This document shows positions 44,477-52,623 of a stretch of 64,000 bases of DNA, piece by piece. Source of the DNA: Chloroflexota bacterium. GTDB taxonomy: Bacteria; Chloroflexota; Anaerolineae; Anaerolineales; Villigracilaceae. The stretch is taken from contig JAIOOU010000015.1 in NCBI GenBank assembly GCA_021414245.1, forward strand, positions 401,608-465,607, in the 5' to 3' direction. The position numbers and the translations under genes were made by a program. The notes beneath the pieces were generated by a model, which did no database searches, was not told the origin of the DNA, and saw only the letters and a program-made list of their open reading frames with translations. How positions within the stretch are numbered: position 1 is the first letter of the stretch; every line of letters starts with the position of its first letter.

Positions 44477-45775
44477 ATGGCAGGACAAATCAATGCGTTT
44501 GAAATGGCACAGAAGCAGTTTGACGGTGTTGCCAAACAACTAAAGCTCGATCCCGGCGTGGCTGAAGTATTGCGCTGGCCGATGCGCGAATTTTCTTTCC
44601 GCATTCCGGTGCGTTTGGACGATGGTTCCTTGAAAGTCTTCCAGGGTTTCCGTGTTCAGCACAATGACGCCCGCGGTCCCAACAAAGGCGGCATCCGTTT
44701 CGCCGCAAACGAGACCATGGACACCGTGCGCGCGCTCGCGACATGGATGACCTGGAAATGCGCCGTGGCGGACATTCCGCTTGGCGGCGGCAAAGGCGGT
44801 ATCATTGTCGACCCGTCCACGCTGTCTGTGAATGAAAAAGAGGAAATGTGCCGCGGCTGGGTGCGTGCCATGTGGAAGAACATTGGTCCACGCAACGATG
44901 TGCCCGCTCCGGATATCGGGACCACACCCCAAATGATGGGCTGGATGATGGACGAATATTCCCGCCTGGTGGGTCAATATACTCCCGGTGTTTTCACCGG
45001 CAAACCGCTTGGCGGCGGCGGGTCCCTCGGACGCACTGAAGCCACGGGTTACGGTGTGATCTACACCGTGCGCGAAGCCATGAAGCATTTGAAGATCGAT
45101 TCAAAGAATTCCGTTGCCGCGATCCAGGGCTTTGGCAACGTGTCACAGTATGCGGCGGTCGGCTTTGTTGAAATGCTGGGCGGCACCGTGGCATGTGTGT
45201 CCTGCTGGGATCGCCATGAGAAGAAGGCATTTACCTACAGCAAGAAGGGCGGCATTGACCCGCGCTTCCTGCTCACCATCGTGGACGAATATGGGACGAT
45301 CGACAAGAAGAAGGCCCAGGATGCCGGCTACACCGTTGAAGACGGCGACGCCTGGATCTCCAAGGAAGCCAATGTCCTGATCCCTGCCGCCATGGAAGGA
45401 CAGGTCAACGCGGATACGGTCACCAAGATGTCCAAGGGCATTAAACTCGTGGCCGAAGGCGCGAACGGTCCGTGCACACCCGAGGCGGATGAATACTTCA
45501 AGAAGAACAACATCTTCAACATCCCAGACTTCCTGTGCAACGCCGGCGGCGTGACCACATCCTACTTCGAACAGGTTCAGAACGACATGAACTTCTATTG
45601 GTCGAAGGAGGAAGTGCTCGAAAAACTCGACCAGAAGATGACCTCGGCCTTCCACGGCGTGCTTGAACGCAGCGAAAAGGAAAAGGTCTACATGCGCGAT
45701 GCGGCCTACATGGTCGCGATCGACCGCGTGGTCAAGGCCATGGATCTGCGCGGCTGGCTGACCGGCAACGCATAA
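44477..45775 (+). CDS. gdhA: Glutamate dehydrogenase (Glu/Leu/Phe/Val family)
   Basis: 432 residues from ATG 44477, with AAGGAGAACAAA before it. The N-terminal domain contains RVQHNDARGPNKGGIRF, WKCAVADIPLGGGKGG (catalytic Lys region) and PAPDIGT (catalytic Asp). The Rossmann domain begins near VAAIQGFGNVSQYAA, and the end has ANGPCTPEAD and NAGGVTTSYFE. It links 2-oxoglutarate, the product of the isocitrate dehydrogenase in this window, with ammonium and glutamate. Single gene with promoter, structured leader and terminator. Confidence 0.95.
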   Translation: MAGQINAFEMAQKQFDGVAKQLKLDPGVAEVLRWPMREFSFRIPVRLDDGSLKVFQGFRVQHNDARGPNKGGIRFAANETMDTVRALATWMTWKCAVADIPLGGGKGGIIVDPSTLSVNEKEEMCRGWVRAMWKNIGPRNDVPAPDIGTTPQMMGWMMDEYSRLVGQYTPGVFTGKPLGGGGSLGRTEATGYGVIYTVREAMKHLKIDSKNSVAAIQGFGNVSQYAAVGFVEMLGGTVACVSCWDRHEKKAFTYSKKGGIDPRFLLTIVDEYGTIDKKKAQDAGYTVEDGDAWISKEANVLIPAAMEGQVNADTVTKMSKGIKLVAEGANGPCTPEADEYFKKNNIFNIPDFLCNAGGVTTSYFEQVQNDMNFYWSKEEVLEKLDQKMTSAFHGVLERSEKEKVYMRDAAYMVAIDRVVKAMDLRGWLTGNA

Positions 45776-45792
45776 CCCACCCCTGATAAAAG

Positions 45793-45826
45793 AAAGAGGA
45801 TGTGCTTCGCGGCGCATCCTCTTTTT
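45793..45826 (+). terminator. Rho-independent terminator of gdhA
   Basis: AAAGAGGATGTGC / GCGCATCCTCTTT (one G-T pair), 6-base loop, T-run. Confidence 0.9.
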
Positions 45827-45943
45827 GATTCGCGTTTCATCCCTGACCGGGAGCTGGTCCCGTCCCAAAAACAGAATCAGCCGCCAGGGCGGTGCGATCC
45901 GCGCGGCGATGTTTGATACAATCGAAATAAAAATGAGGCTGTC

Positions 45944-47128
45944 ATGACAAAACAAACCTTCAAATGGGACGATCCTTTTCTGCTCAATGATCAACTCACG
46001 GAAGAAGAGCGCATGATCCGCGACACGGCACGAAAATACTGCCAGGATAAATTAATGCCGCGCATCCTTGAGGCGAATCGAAAGGAAATCTTTCACCGCG
46101 AGATCATGGATGAAATGGGGAACATGGGATTGCTCGGCCCCACCATTCCGGAAGAATACGGCGGAGCAGGTTTGAATTATGTTTCCTACGGGTTGATCGC
46201 CCGTGAGGTGGAACGCGTGGACAGCGGTTATCGCAGCGCGATGAGCGTGCAAAGTTCCCTGGTGATGCATCCCATCCATGCATATGGCTCGGAGGAACAA
46301 AGAAAAAAATACCTGCCCCGGCTCGCATCCGGAAAACTGGTCGGTTGTTTCGGCCTGACCGAACCCAATCACGGCAGCGACCCGGGCAGCATGGAAACCC
46401 GCGCCAGGAAGAAGGGTGGCGGCTGGGTTTTGCAGGGCAATAAAATGTGGATCACCAATTCGCCGATCGCGGATATTTTTATTGTCTGGGCCAAAGCGGA
46501 CACGGACGGAGAGATCCGCGGCTTCATCCTTGAAAAAGGCATGCAGGGATTAAGCGCCCCGAAGATCGAAGGCAAATTCAGTCTGCGCGCGAGTGCAACC
46601 GGCGAGATCGTCATGGAAGAGGTCTTTGTTCCTGACGAAAATCTGCTTCCCAACGTGAGCGGTTTGAAGGGGCCTTTTGGCTGTTTGAATAAAGCCCGCT
46701 ATGGAATTGCCTGGGGGGCCCTGGGGGCGGCGGAGTTTTGCTGGCATGCGGCGCGTCAATATACGCTGGATCGCCCGCAGTTTGGGCGTCCGCTTGCGGC
46801 CAATCAGATCATCCAGCTCAAACTGGCGAACATGATGACGGAGATCACACTTGGTTTGCAGGGCTCATTGCGGGTCGGGCGTTTGATGGATGAGGAGAAG
46901 TCCACACCGGAAATGGTCTCGTTGATCAAACGCAATTCATGCGGAAAATCCCTTGAGATCGCCCGCATGTCACGGGATATGCACGGCGGTAATGGCGTTT
47001 CAGATGAATTTCATGTCATTCGGCATGTGATGAACCTCGAGGCGGTCAATACCTATGAAGGCACCCATGACATCCATGCCTTGATTTTGGGAAGAGCACA
47101 GACGGGGATTCAGGCATTTAGTTCGTAA
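45944..47128 (+). CDS. gcdH: Glutaryl-CoA dehydrogenase
   Basis: 394 residues. Acyl-CoA dehydrogenase fold with the glutaryl-specific wording of the human enzyme as I remember it: [93 protein letters not shown] and the active-site Glu in [17 protein letters not shown]. It oxidises and decarboxylates glutaryl-CoA to crotonyl-CoA in lysine, tryptophan or aromatic breakdown, passing electrons to ETF. Ends at a bidirectional terminator. Confidence 0.93.
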   Translation: MTKQTFKWDDPFLLNDQLTEEERMIRDTARKYCQDKLMPRILEANRKEIFHREIMDEMGNMGLLGPTIPEEYGGAGLNYVSYGLIAREVERVDSGYRSAMSVQSSLVMHPIHAYGSEEQRKKYLPRLASGKLVGCFGLTEPNHGSDPGSMETRARKKGGGWVLQGNKMWITNSPIADIFIVWAKADTDGEIRGFILEKGMQGLSAPKIEGKFSLRASATGEIVMEEVFVPDENLLPNVSGLKGPFGCLNKARYGIAWGALGAAEFCWHAARQYTLDRPQFGRPLAANQIIQLKLANMMTEITLGLQGSLRVGRLMDEEKSTPEMVSLIKRNSCGKSLEIARMSRDMHGGNGVSDEFHVIRHVMNLEAVNTYEGTHDIHALILGRAQTGIQAFSS

Positions 47129-47130
47129 AA

Positions 47131-47169
47131 AAAAGACCGCCGGGTTCTTCAAGAACCCGGTGGTCTTTT
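47131..47169. terminator. Bidirectional rho-independent terminator
   Basis: AAAAGACCGCCGGGTTCTT / AAGAACCCGGTGGTCTTTT (one G-T pair, almost no loop) between convergent gcdH and the VOC gene; A-run left, T-run right. Confidence 0.9.
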
Positions 47170-47178
47170 GATTCTTTG

Positions 47179-47538
47179 TTATTTGTCCTTCTCCATCAAT
47201 TCGATCCGATTCCCGAAAGGATCAAAGATATGGGCGCGTTTATACCCAACTAATGCAGGCTGGGTGGTGTCTGTCTCAAAGCCAGCCGACCGAACCCTTG
47301 CCAGTAATGCATCAAGGTCATTAACGAGGAAAGCGGGATGGGCTTTTCGAGCGGGATGAAAGTCTGCTTCCACGCCGAGATGCAGCTGCACGGGTCCGGC
47401 CTGGAACCAGACCCCGCCACGTTTAGCCAGATCCTCTGGCTTGGGTATCTCACGAAAACCCAATAAGCCGGCAAAGAAGGCGCGCGCCCTTTCCTCTTCG
47501 CCTGCCGGCATGGCAAGCTGAATGTGGTCAATGCCCAG
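47179..47538 (-). CDS. VOC-family (glyoxalase-like) protein, probable non-ATG start
   Basis: About 119 residues. The only ATG (47511) would remove the first beta strand, which is encoded just upstream as GIDHIQLAMP, the standard opening of VOC proteins. No ATG, GTG or TTG precedes it in frame. CTG 47538 is the nearest rare start, with ATA 47547 or ATT 47541 as other options; ATA sits where relatives would have Met. The rest is a single betaalphabetabetabeta module: WFQAGPVQLHLGVE, AFLVNDLDALLARV and IFDPFGNRIELME. Metal-dependent lyase or resistance roles are known in the family; substrate unknown. It starts 10 bases after the rhodanese gene. Confidence 0.7.
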   Translation of the reverse strand: MGIDHIQLAMPAGEEERARAFFAGLLGFREIPKPEDLAKRGGVWFQAGPVQLHLGVEADFHPARKAHPAFLVNDLDALLARVRSAGFETDTTQPALVGYKRAHIFDPFGNRIELMEKDK

Positions 47539-47548
47539 AATGCCTATT

Positions 47549-48031
47549 TTATTTCTCGAGCGGATAGCCTGCGTCGATCCAGGCGGTCAGGCCGCCGAGA
47601 ATCGGAGTTACCCGTGTAAAACCGTTATGCAACATCAGGAACGCCGCACGGGCGCTCGTATGTTCGTTTTGTCAGGTGCAGTAGGTGATGATCCAGCGGG
47701 TTTTATCCAAATCCAATCCAGCCGGATTACCTTCGATCAATTCCAGGGGAATGGAAATCGCACCCGCGGCATGTTCAGCCGCATAAGACTCGGAGCTGCG
47801 CACGTCCACGATGATGGCTTCGCCGCTGTCCAGGGCGGCTTTGGCATCCTCCACGCTGACTCGCGGGACGGCCGCCTCGGTTTGAGGGAGATCGCTTTGT
47901 CCCTGAGATACTGCCTGGGTCGTGGCAACAGGCAGGGCCGGCGCTTGAGTCGCTTCAGTTTGCGGCAAGCTGATATTACAGGCCAGAGTGGCGAACACCA
48001 GGATCGATATCCCAGGCAATGTCTTTTTCAT
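47549..48031 (-). CDS. Rhodanese-domain lipoprotein with in-frame TGA (possible selenoprotein)
   Basis: 160 codons if TGA 47672-47674 is read through. Lipoprotein signal MKKTLPGISILVFATLAC with Cys18, a Ser/Pro/Gln-rich linker, then a rhodanese domain from about residue 57 (RVSVEDAKAALDSGEAIIVDVRS). The active loop reads Y117-C118-T119-stop120-QNEHTSARAA, where relatives have YCxCPNE; the TGA therefore replaces the second Cys. The frame continues perfectly (FLMLHNGFTRVTPILGG, LTAWIDAGYPLEK) to TAA 47549-47551. A hairpin suited to a bacterial SECIS lies 15 bases after the TGA. If the TGA is only a stop, the gene is a truncated pseudogene. A sequencing error (TGC to TGA) is also possible. Confidence 0.7.
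47640..47656 (-). promoter_or_regulatory. Candidate bacterial SECIS hairpin
   Basis: AGCGCC, loop CGTGC, GGCGTT: six pairs including one G-T, loop of five with G second. It starts 15 bases and its loop 21 bases after the in-frame TGA, within the range known for bacterial SECIS elements. Short GC hairpins arise by chance, so this alone is weak. Confidence 0.4.
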
Positions 48032-48061
48032 CGATGATGATCCTTTTCCAAAGAATGGAAA

Positions 48062-49864
48062 CTATAACTCGCAGTAGCGGTCCACGCGTTTGCCGATGAT
48101 GGCCAGGCTGTCATCCCAGAACTTGCGCGTGGTGATGTCAATGCCAAAACGTTTGGCGAGTTTGGCCGCGGTTTCCTCGCCGGTCGAGGCCAGCAGGTTC
48201 TTGTAATCCTGCACAAAGGCTGCGCCGCGCTGTTGATAAATGGCATACAGGCCGGTTGCGAACAATAGTCCGAAGGCATACGGATAGTTATAGAAGGACA
48301 GGCCTGATGAATAATAATGCGGCTTCCAGGTCCACATGAATTTTTGCAGATACCGTTCGTCGAGTCCGTCGCCGTAGGTGGCTTTTTGGGCGCGCTCCAT
48401 GATGTCGTTGAAATCATCCGCGGAAAGCTCGGACGTTGCGCGGCGTTCAAAGACCTCCTTCTCGAAGAGATAGCGGGAATAAATATCCACGACCACCTGG
48501 GAGGCGCCCTGAATTTGCGCTTCAAGCACGGCCAGTTCCTCCTGCGGATCTTTTGTAGTGGCGAGCACCGCCTCGGTCACGATGGTCTCGCACATGGTTG
48601 AGGCTGTTTCAGCCAGGGTCATGGGTGTGAGCTGTTGCAACACGGTCTTGTTCGCCTGATAGGCACATTCATTGTGGAAGGCATGTCCCAGCTCATGGGC
48701 CAGGGTGCTGACCTGGTCGAAGGAACCGTCAAAATTACTGAGAATGCGGCTTTCCTTCACGCCCTGTACCTCGGTGCAAAACGCGCCGCCGCGTTTTCCA
48801 TCGCGCTGTTCGGCATCGATCCAGTTGTTGTCAAATGCGCGTTTGGCAAAAGCGGCGAGGTCGGGGGAAAATTTTCCAAAATTCTCCAGAATAAAATCAC
48901 GCGCTTCCTCGAAGGTGTACACTTTATCGGCCTTGCCAACGGGTGCAAAGATATCCCACCAGGCAAGCTGCTGCTTGCCGATCTTCCTGGCCTTGGCTTT
49001 GAAATACCTACGGAACATGGGGAAGGAGCCTTGCATCGCTTCCAGCATCGCGTTGAGGGTTTTGCGGTCCATGCGCGCCGCTTCCAGGGAGGAGTGGATG
49101 GCATCCTTTCGTCCGCGTTTGCGGTTTAACGTATTCGCTTCACCCTTGACCCCGTTCAGACATGCCGCCAGGATCTCCTTGACTCCCTCCCAGGCGGTGT
49201 TCTCCGCCTCATATCCGCGGCGGCGGGTGGCTTCATCGGGATGAGAACGCAGGTTGATCAATGCGGGCATGGGCATCTTTTCCAGCTTGCCATCCAGTTC
49301 AAACTCCACGGAAAGTTGTGAAGTCACCGTCCCTTGCAGTTTGCCGAAGGCATTGCCTCCGCTCAGGCTGAGTTCGGAAGCCAGATTTTCCTCCGCTTCG
49401 CTCATCAGATATTTGCTTTGTTCGACGGATTCCTTCAACATGAAGGCATGTTCCCTGGCGGATTTATTTAATTTGACGACGTCCGCCAATTTGGTGGAAA
49501 CCTTTCCAAGCCAGGCGGTGAACTGGGTCAATAATTGACTCATGGGCAGGCTGGCCTGCTCCATCTCGGAAAGGATCTTCGTCGCCAGCTTGTCGCGCGA
49601 ATCGGTGGTAACGAACGAGTAGATATAGGGGAAGATCGTGGATGAAAGGGTCTGGATTTTGTTGATGCGCTCAATCGCTTCGCCGATCAACGCAGCCAGG
49701 TCCTTTGCCTTGGATTTTTCATTTGCCTTGCTCAACTTATTCCTGAAGAACTTTTCGAGGGTGGCAACCTGCTTTTTGTAATCGGCAACCGCCGACTTGA
49801 ATTCCTTCGACTCCAGCGAAGGGTATACATTGGTCAGATCCCAGCGGGGGGCGGAAATGGTCAT
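48062..49864 (-). CDS. pepF: Oligoendopeptidase F (M3 family)
   Basis: 600 residues from ATG 49864, preceded by CAGGAG. The zinc site TLAHELGHAFHNE (HExxH with the third ligand Glu later in ASTMCETIVTEAVL) identifies an M3 metallopeptidase. N-terminal MTISAPRWDLTNVYPSLES and C-terminal YSSGLSFYNYPYAFGLLFATGLY are typical of PepF. Cytoplasmic; cuts peptides of about 7-17 residues. A TATACT box lies 29 bases upstream. The rhodanese gene starts 30 bases downstream on the same strand, so they may be co-transcribed. Confidence 0.95.
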   Translation of the reverse strand: MTISAPRWDLTNVYPSLESKEFKSAVADYKKQVATLEKFFRNKLSKANEKSKAKDLAALIGEAIERINKIQTLSSTIFPYIYSFVTTDSRDKLATKILSEMEQASLPMSQLLTQFTAWLGKVSTKLADVVKLNKSAREHAFMLKESVEQSKYLMSEAEENLASELSLSGGNAFGKLQGTVTSQLSVEFELDGKLEKMPMPALINLRSHPDEATRRRGYEAENTAWEGVKEILAACLNGVKGEANTLNRKRGRKDAIHSSLEAARMDRKTLNAMLEAMQGSFPMFRRYFKAKARKIGKQQLAWWDIFAPVGKADKVYTFEEARDFILENFGKFSPDLAAFAKRAFDNNWIDAEQRDGKRGGAFCTEVQGVKESRILSNFDGSFDQVSTLAHELGHAFHNECAYQANKTVLQQLTPMTLAETASTMCETIVTEAVLATTKDPQEELAVLEAQIQGASQVVVDIYSRYLFEKEVFERRATSELSADDFNDIMERAQKATYGDGLDERYLQKFMWTWKPHYYSSGLSFYNYPYAFGLLFATGLYAIYQQRGAAFVQDYKNLLASTGEETAAKLAKRFGIDITTRKFWDDSLAIIGKRVDRYCEL

Positions 49865-49893
49865 CAGATACTCCTGTCTATTGAGATAAGGGT

Positions 49894-49899
49894 AGTATA
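49894..49899 (-). promoter_or_regulatory. -10 box of pepF
   Basis: TATACT on the minus strand; predicted start about 49887, 23 bases before ATG 49864. Confidence 0.5.
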
Positions 49900-50033
49900 C
49901 CAAAGGGTTTGGGGAACTTTTCACCGGCTGTTTCACCGGCTATCGAATGTAACAGGAATCAAAACCGGCGGTTTGCGCAGTTGTTTTCCAGTGAATTTAG
50001 AGTAAAGTTAATATAGATAATGGAGGTATTCTT

Positions 50034-50504
50034 ATGAAACAGGATAAATTTCTCACAGGTATTCTGATCGGTATTGGTGTGCTCATCCTGCTGGCGCTGG
50101 GATTGTTCTTCACGCGGCAGGATAAACGCGATTACCTTGCGGATACAACCCCCGATGGTGTCGTGCATAATTATGTGCTTGCTGTTTTGAACAGGGACTA
50201 CCAAAAGGCCTACGGTTACCTGGCGGACCTCGAACACAAACCCACCTATGAAGAATTCCGCCAGTCCTTCTTCAACGGCATGGTCAACCCCGGCGACGTG
50301 GGCGTGGACATTGGAGCGGTGGAAATTAATCAGGATGAAGCGGTGGTCACACTTGCCGTCTATTATTCCAATACAGACCCGTTCTCCAGCCGCTATGCCA
50401 GCGAAGACCGTGCCTTGCTGGTGCAGCAGAACGGCGGGTGGAAGTTGAATTCCATGCCGTATAACTTCTGGGATTACAGCTGGTATCAGGAAATTGTTAA
50501 ATGA
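50034..50504 (+). CDS. Membrane-anchored NTF2-like hypothetical protein
   Basis: 156 residues, with ATGGAGG before ATG 50034. One N-terminal membrane helix (about 7-27, LTGILIGIGVLILLALGLFF) precedes a small alpha/beta domain. That domain contains VHNYVLAVLNRDYQKAYGYL, EEFRQSFFNG and a final strand set (AVVTLAVYYSN, RALLVQQNGGWKLNS) in the order of NTF2-like/DUF4878 domains. Function unknown. Followed by a perfect hairpin (50523-50546) and the DUF5671 gene. Confidence 0.7.
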   Translation: MKQDKFLTGILIGIGVLILLALGLFFTRQDKRDYLADTTPDGVVHNYVLAVLNRDYQKAYGYLADLEHKPTYEEFRQSFFNGMVNPGDVGVDIGAVEINQDEAVVTLAVYYSNTDPFSSRYASEDRALLVQQNGGWKLNSMPYNFWDYSWYQEIVK

Positions 50505-50522
50505 GCTGCAGGCAACTTTGGA

Positions 50523-50546
50523 CTCCAAAGTCTCCTGACTTTGGAG
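50523..50546 (+). terminator. Hairpin between two rightward genes
   Basis: CTCCAAAGTC / GACTTTGGAG with a 4-base loop; no T-run, so either a weak terminator or an RNA-processing element. Confidence 0.45.
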
Positions 50547-50601
50547 ATTATCGAAGGTCGGGACCCGAAACGTTTGGCCTCCTGCGTTCAAAGGAACTAC
50601 T

Positions 50602-52521
50602 ATGAAAACCATTCGAAGACTTTACTTTTACGCCGTGGCCGCCATCAGCATTGAAGTGGTGGTCTGGGGCACCATTGGTCTGCTCCGTTCGATTTTCACC
50701 ACCCACAAAATTGTGGATAACGCGTCCACGCTGGCTCAGGCGCTGTCCCTCATTCTGGTGGGCGTGCCGATCTTCCTTGTGCATTGGTTTTGGGCGCAGC
50801 GCGTTTCTTCAAAAGATGACGAGGAGAAGACAGCGGGGATCCGTGCGATTTTTTTGTATGGAATTCTTCTCGGCACCCTTATTCCCGCTGTGCAGAACCT
50901 GCTCGCGTTCATTAATCGCACCTTCCTCTCCGCCGCAAATCTTTATGCAGCCCGTGCCGTTGTCGGTGGTTCGCAAACATGGATCGACAACCTGATCGCC
51001 ATCCTTATCAATTTGCTCATCGCGGCTTATTTCTGGAACATCCTGAAGGAAGAGTGGCGCACGCTTCCTGAAACTGAAAGTTTCGCGGAGGTCCGCCGCT
51101 TATATCGTTTTATATGGATGTTGTATGGCCTGGTCATGCTTGTTTTTGGCGCGCAACAGGCGCTGGATTACGCCTTCACCTTGTCCACAAAAACAGTACT
51201 CGGAGCGATGGGACGTGAAACCGTTGTCAATGCGATTGCCCTGCTGGTGATCGGCGCGCCGATCTGGTTCTTCTCCTGGCGCATCCTGCAGGACGTTTTG
51301 CCTGATCCCGCTGAAAAGGAATCCTATCTGCGCCTTGGTATTCTCTATCTGCTTTCGCTCGGTGGCGTGATCGTGGTGCTGACGGCCGGCGGGAGTTTGA
51401 TTTACATGATCCTGATGCACCTGTTTGGGGATGGCAAGGATTTTGCCGAGTTCATGCAGAATATTGGCGGCCCCATTTCCATAGGTGTGCCCTTGGGAGT
51501 GGTCTGGGCCTACTATGGGAAATGGCTCACCCGGCAATTCGCGTTTGACGAGGATGCCCCGCGTCGTGCAGGCAAGCAGAGACTGTATTTCTACATCCTC
51601 TCCGTCCTGGGTCTTGCAGCGACTTTTTTCGCGGTTACGTCCCTGTTTTCAGTGGTTATTAATCTTTTGCTGTCCAAAACATACCTGAGCAGCAGTGGAT
51701 TTTCCTCATCACTTTCCGGTGCACTGGCGGCCCTGCTGGTTGGACTCCCGCTTTGGTTAATGACCTGGCGCCCGGTGCAGGCCGATGCCTTGCAGGATGG
51801 GCCGGTTGGCGACCACGCACGCCGTTCTGTGGTTCGCAAGGCATATTTGTATCTTGTGTTGTTCGCTTCCGTTATCGGCGGAATGGTCGCGGCTGGCAGC
51901 CTGATCTTTATCCTGGTCAATGCAGTGTTGGGTGGTGATACGGGCGACCTGGCGGGTTCCATCCTTAATCCTTTGCAGAGGTTGATCCTGTTCGTGGTGC
52001 TGCTGTTATATCACCTATCCGCTTTGCGGAAGGATGGCGAGGGGCGCGCTGATGTTCTCGAGGCCAAACAAGAGGATTTCCACCTTCTGGTGTTGGACAA
52101 CAGCGACGGCAGGTTTGGTGAATCGGTCAGGGCGGCTTTTGCAAAGCGAGCCCCCAAAGTGCCGGTGATGGTGGTGCATATCAAAGACGGCATTCCAGCC
52201 GGCACCCAAGCGGACGCCGTCATATTGCCGGGTTCACTGGCGGTGAGCATGACGGGCAGTGTCGCAGCGTGGATGAGCTCCTTTAATGGAAACAGGTTCA
52301 TCGTCCCGGATGAAACGGCGGGCATTCACTGGCTGAATGATTTTGGGCAGGCGGCTGAATCGGTGAAGACGCTGGCGGAAGGGCAGGAACTTCGCCCGCA
52401 ATCCGCAAGCCGGTCTGCCTCCGTGTGGACCTATGTTGCCTATGTGTTCGCCGCCTTGTTTGCCTGTCAGGTGTTGTTCATGCTGGCGGCATTTGCCGTT
52501 TCGATGGTGAGCGGATATTAA
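50602..52521 (+). CDS. DUF5671-repeat membrane protein
   Basis: 639 residues. Five copies of an about 90-residue three-helix module occupy the first about 470 residues. They start at RRLYFYAVAAIS, RRLYRFIWMLYG, YLRLGILYLLSL, QRLYFYILSVLG and RKAYLYLVLFAS, and most end with a V-G-[VALP]-P-[IL]-[WF] helix. Then comes a soluble domain (about 490-610; FHLLVLDNSDGRFGESVRAAF) and a last helix at the C-terminus. DUF5671 is of unknown function and frequent in Chloroflexota. The soluble part has no recognised motif. Confidence 0.8.
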   Translation: MKTIRRLYFYAVAAISIEVVVWGTIGLLRSIFTTHKIVDNASTLAQALSLILVGVPIFLVHWFWAQRVSSKDDEEKTAGIRAIFLYGILLGTLIPAVQNLLAFINRTFLSAANLYAARAVVGGSQTWIDNLIAILINLLIAAYFWNILKEEWRTLPETESFAEVRRLYRFIWMLYGLVMLVFGAQQALDYAFTLSTKTVLGAMGRETVVNAIALLVIGAPIWFFSWRILQDVLPDPAEKESYLRLGILYLLSLGGVIVVLTAGGSLIYMILMHLFGDGKDFAEFMQNIGGPISIGVPLGVVWAYYGKWLTRQFAFDEDAPRRAGKQRLYFYILSVLGLAATFFAVTSLFSVVINLLLSKTYLSSSGFSSSLSGALAALLVGLPLWLMTWRPVQADALQDGPVGDHARRSVVRKAYLYLVLFASVIGGMVAAGSLIFILVNAVLGGDTGDLAGSILNPLQRLILFVVLLLYHLSALRKDGEGRADVLEAKQEDFHLLVLDNSDGRFGESVRAAFAKRAPKVPVMVVHIKDGIPAGTQADAVILPGSLAVSMTGSVAAWMSSFNGNRFIVPDETAGIHWLNDFGQAAESVKTLAEGQELRPQSASRSASVWTYVAYVFAALFACQVLFMLAAFAVSMVSGY

Positions 52522-52538
52522 AGTAGGGATGCGAAAAA

Positions 52539-52570
52539 GTAGGTCACGCTTCAAGCGTGACCTACTTTCG
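52539..52570 (+). terminator. Rho-independent terminator
   Basis: AGTAGGTCACGCTT / AAGCGTGACCTACT, 1-base loop, TTTCG. Confidence 0.8.
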
Positions 52571-52579
52571 TCTTAATGA

Positions 52580-52585
52580 TATACT
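52580..52585 (+). promoter_or_regulatory. -10 box of dnaN
   Basis: TATACT; predicted start about 52592, 32 bases before ATG 52624. Confidence 0.45.
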
Positions 52586-52623
52586 TTTGAAAATTAATCA
52601 AAAGAAATCGAGGGCGATAACCT

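Noticed and set aside
48028..48525. 165-codon minus-strand frame overlapping the end of pepF
   Set aside because: Reads the pepF region in another frame; Arg/Pro/Ser-rich translation typical of a frame shadow.
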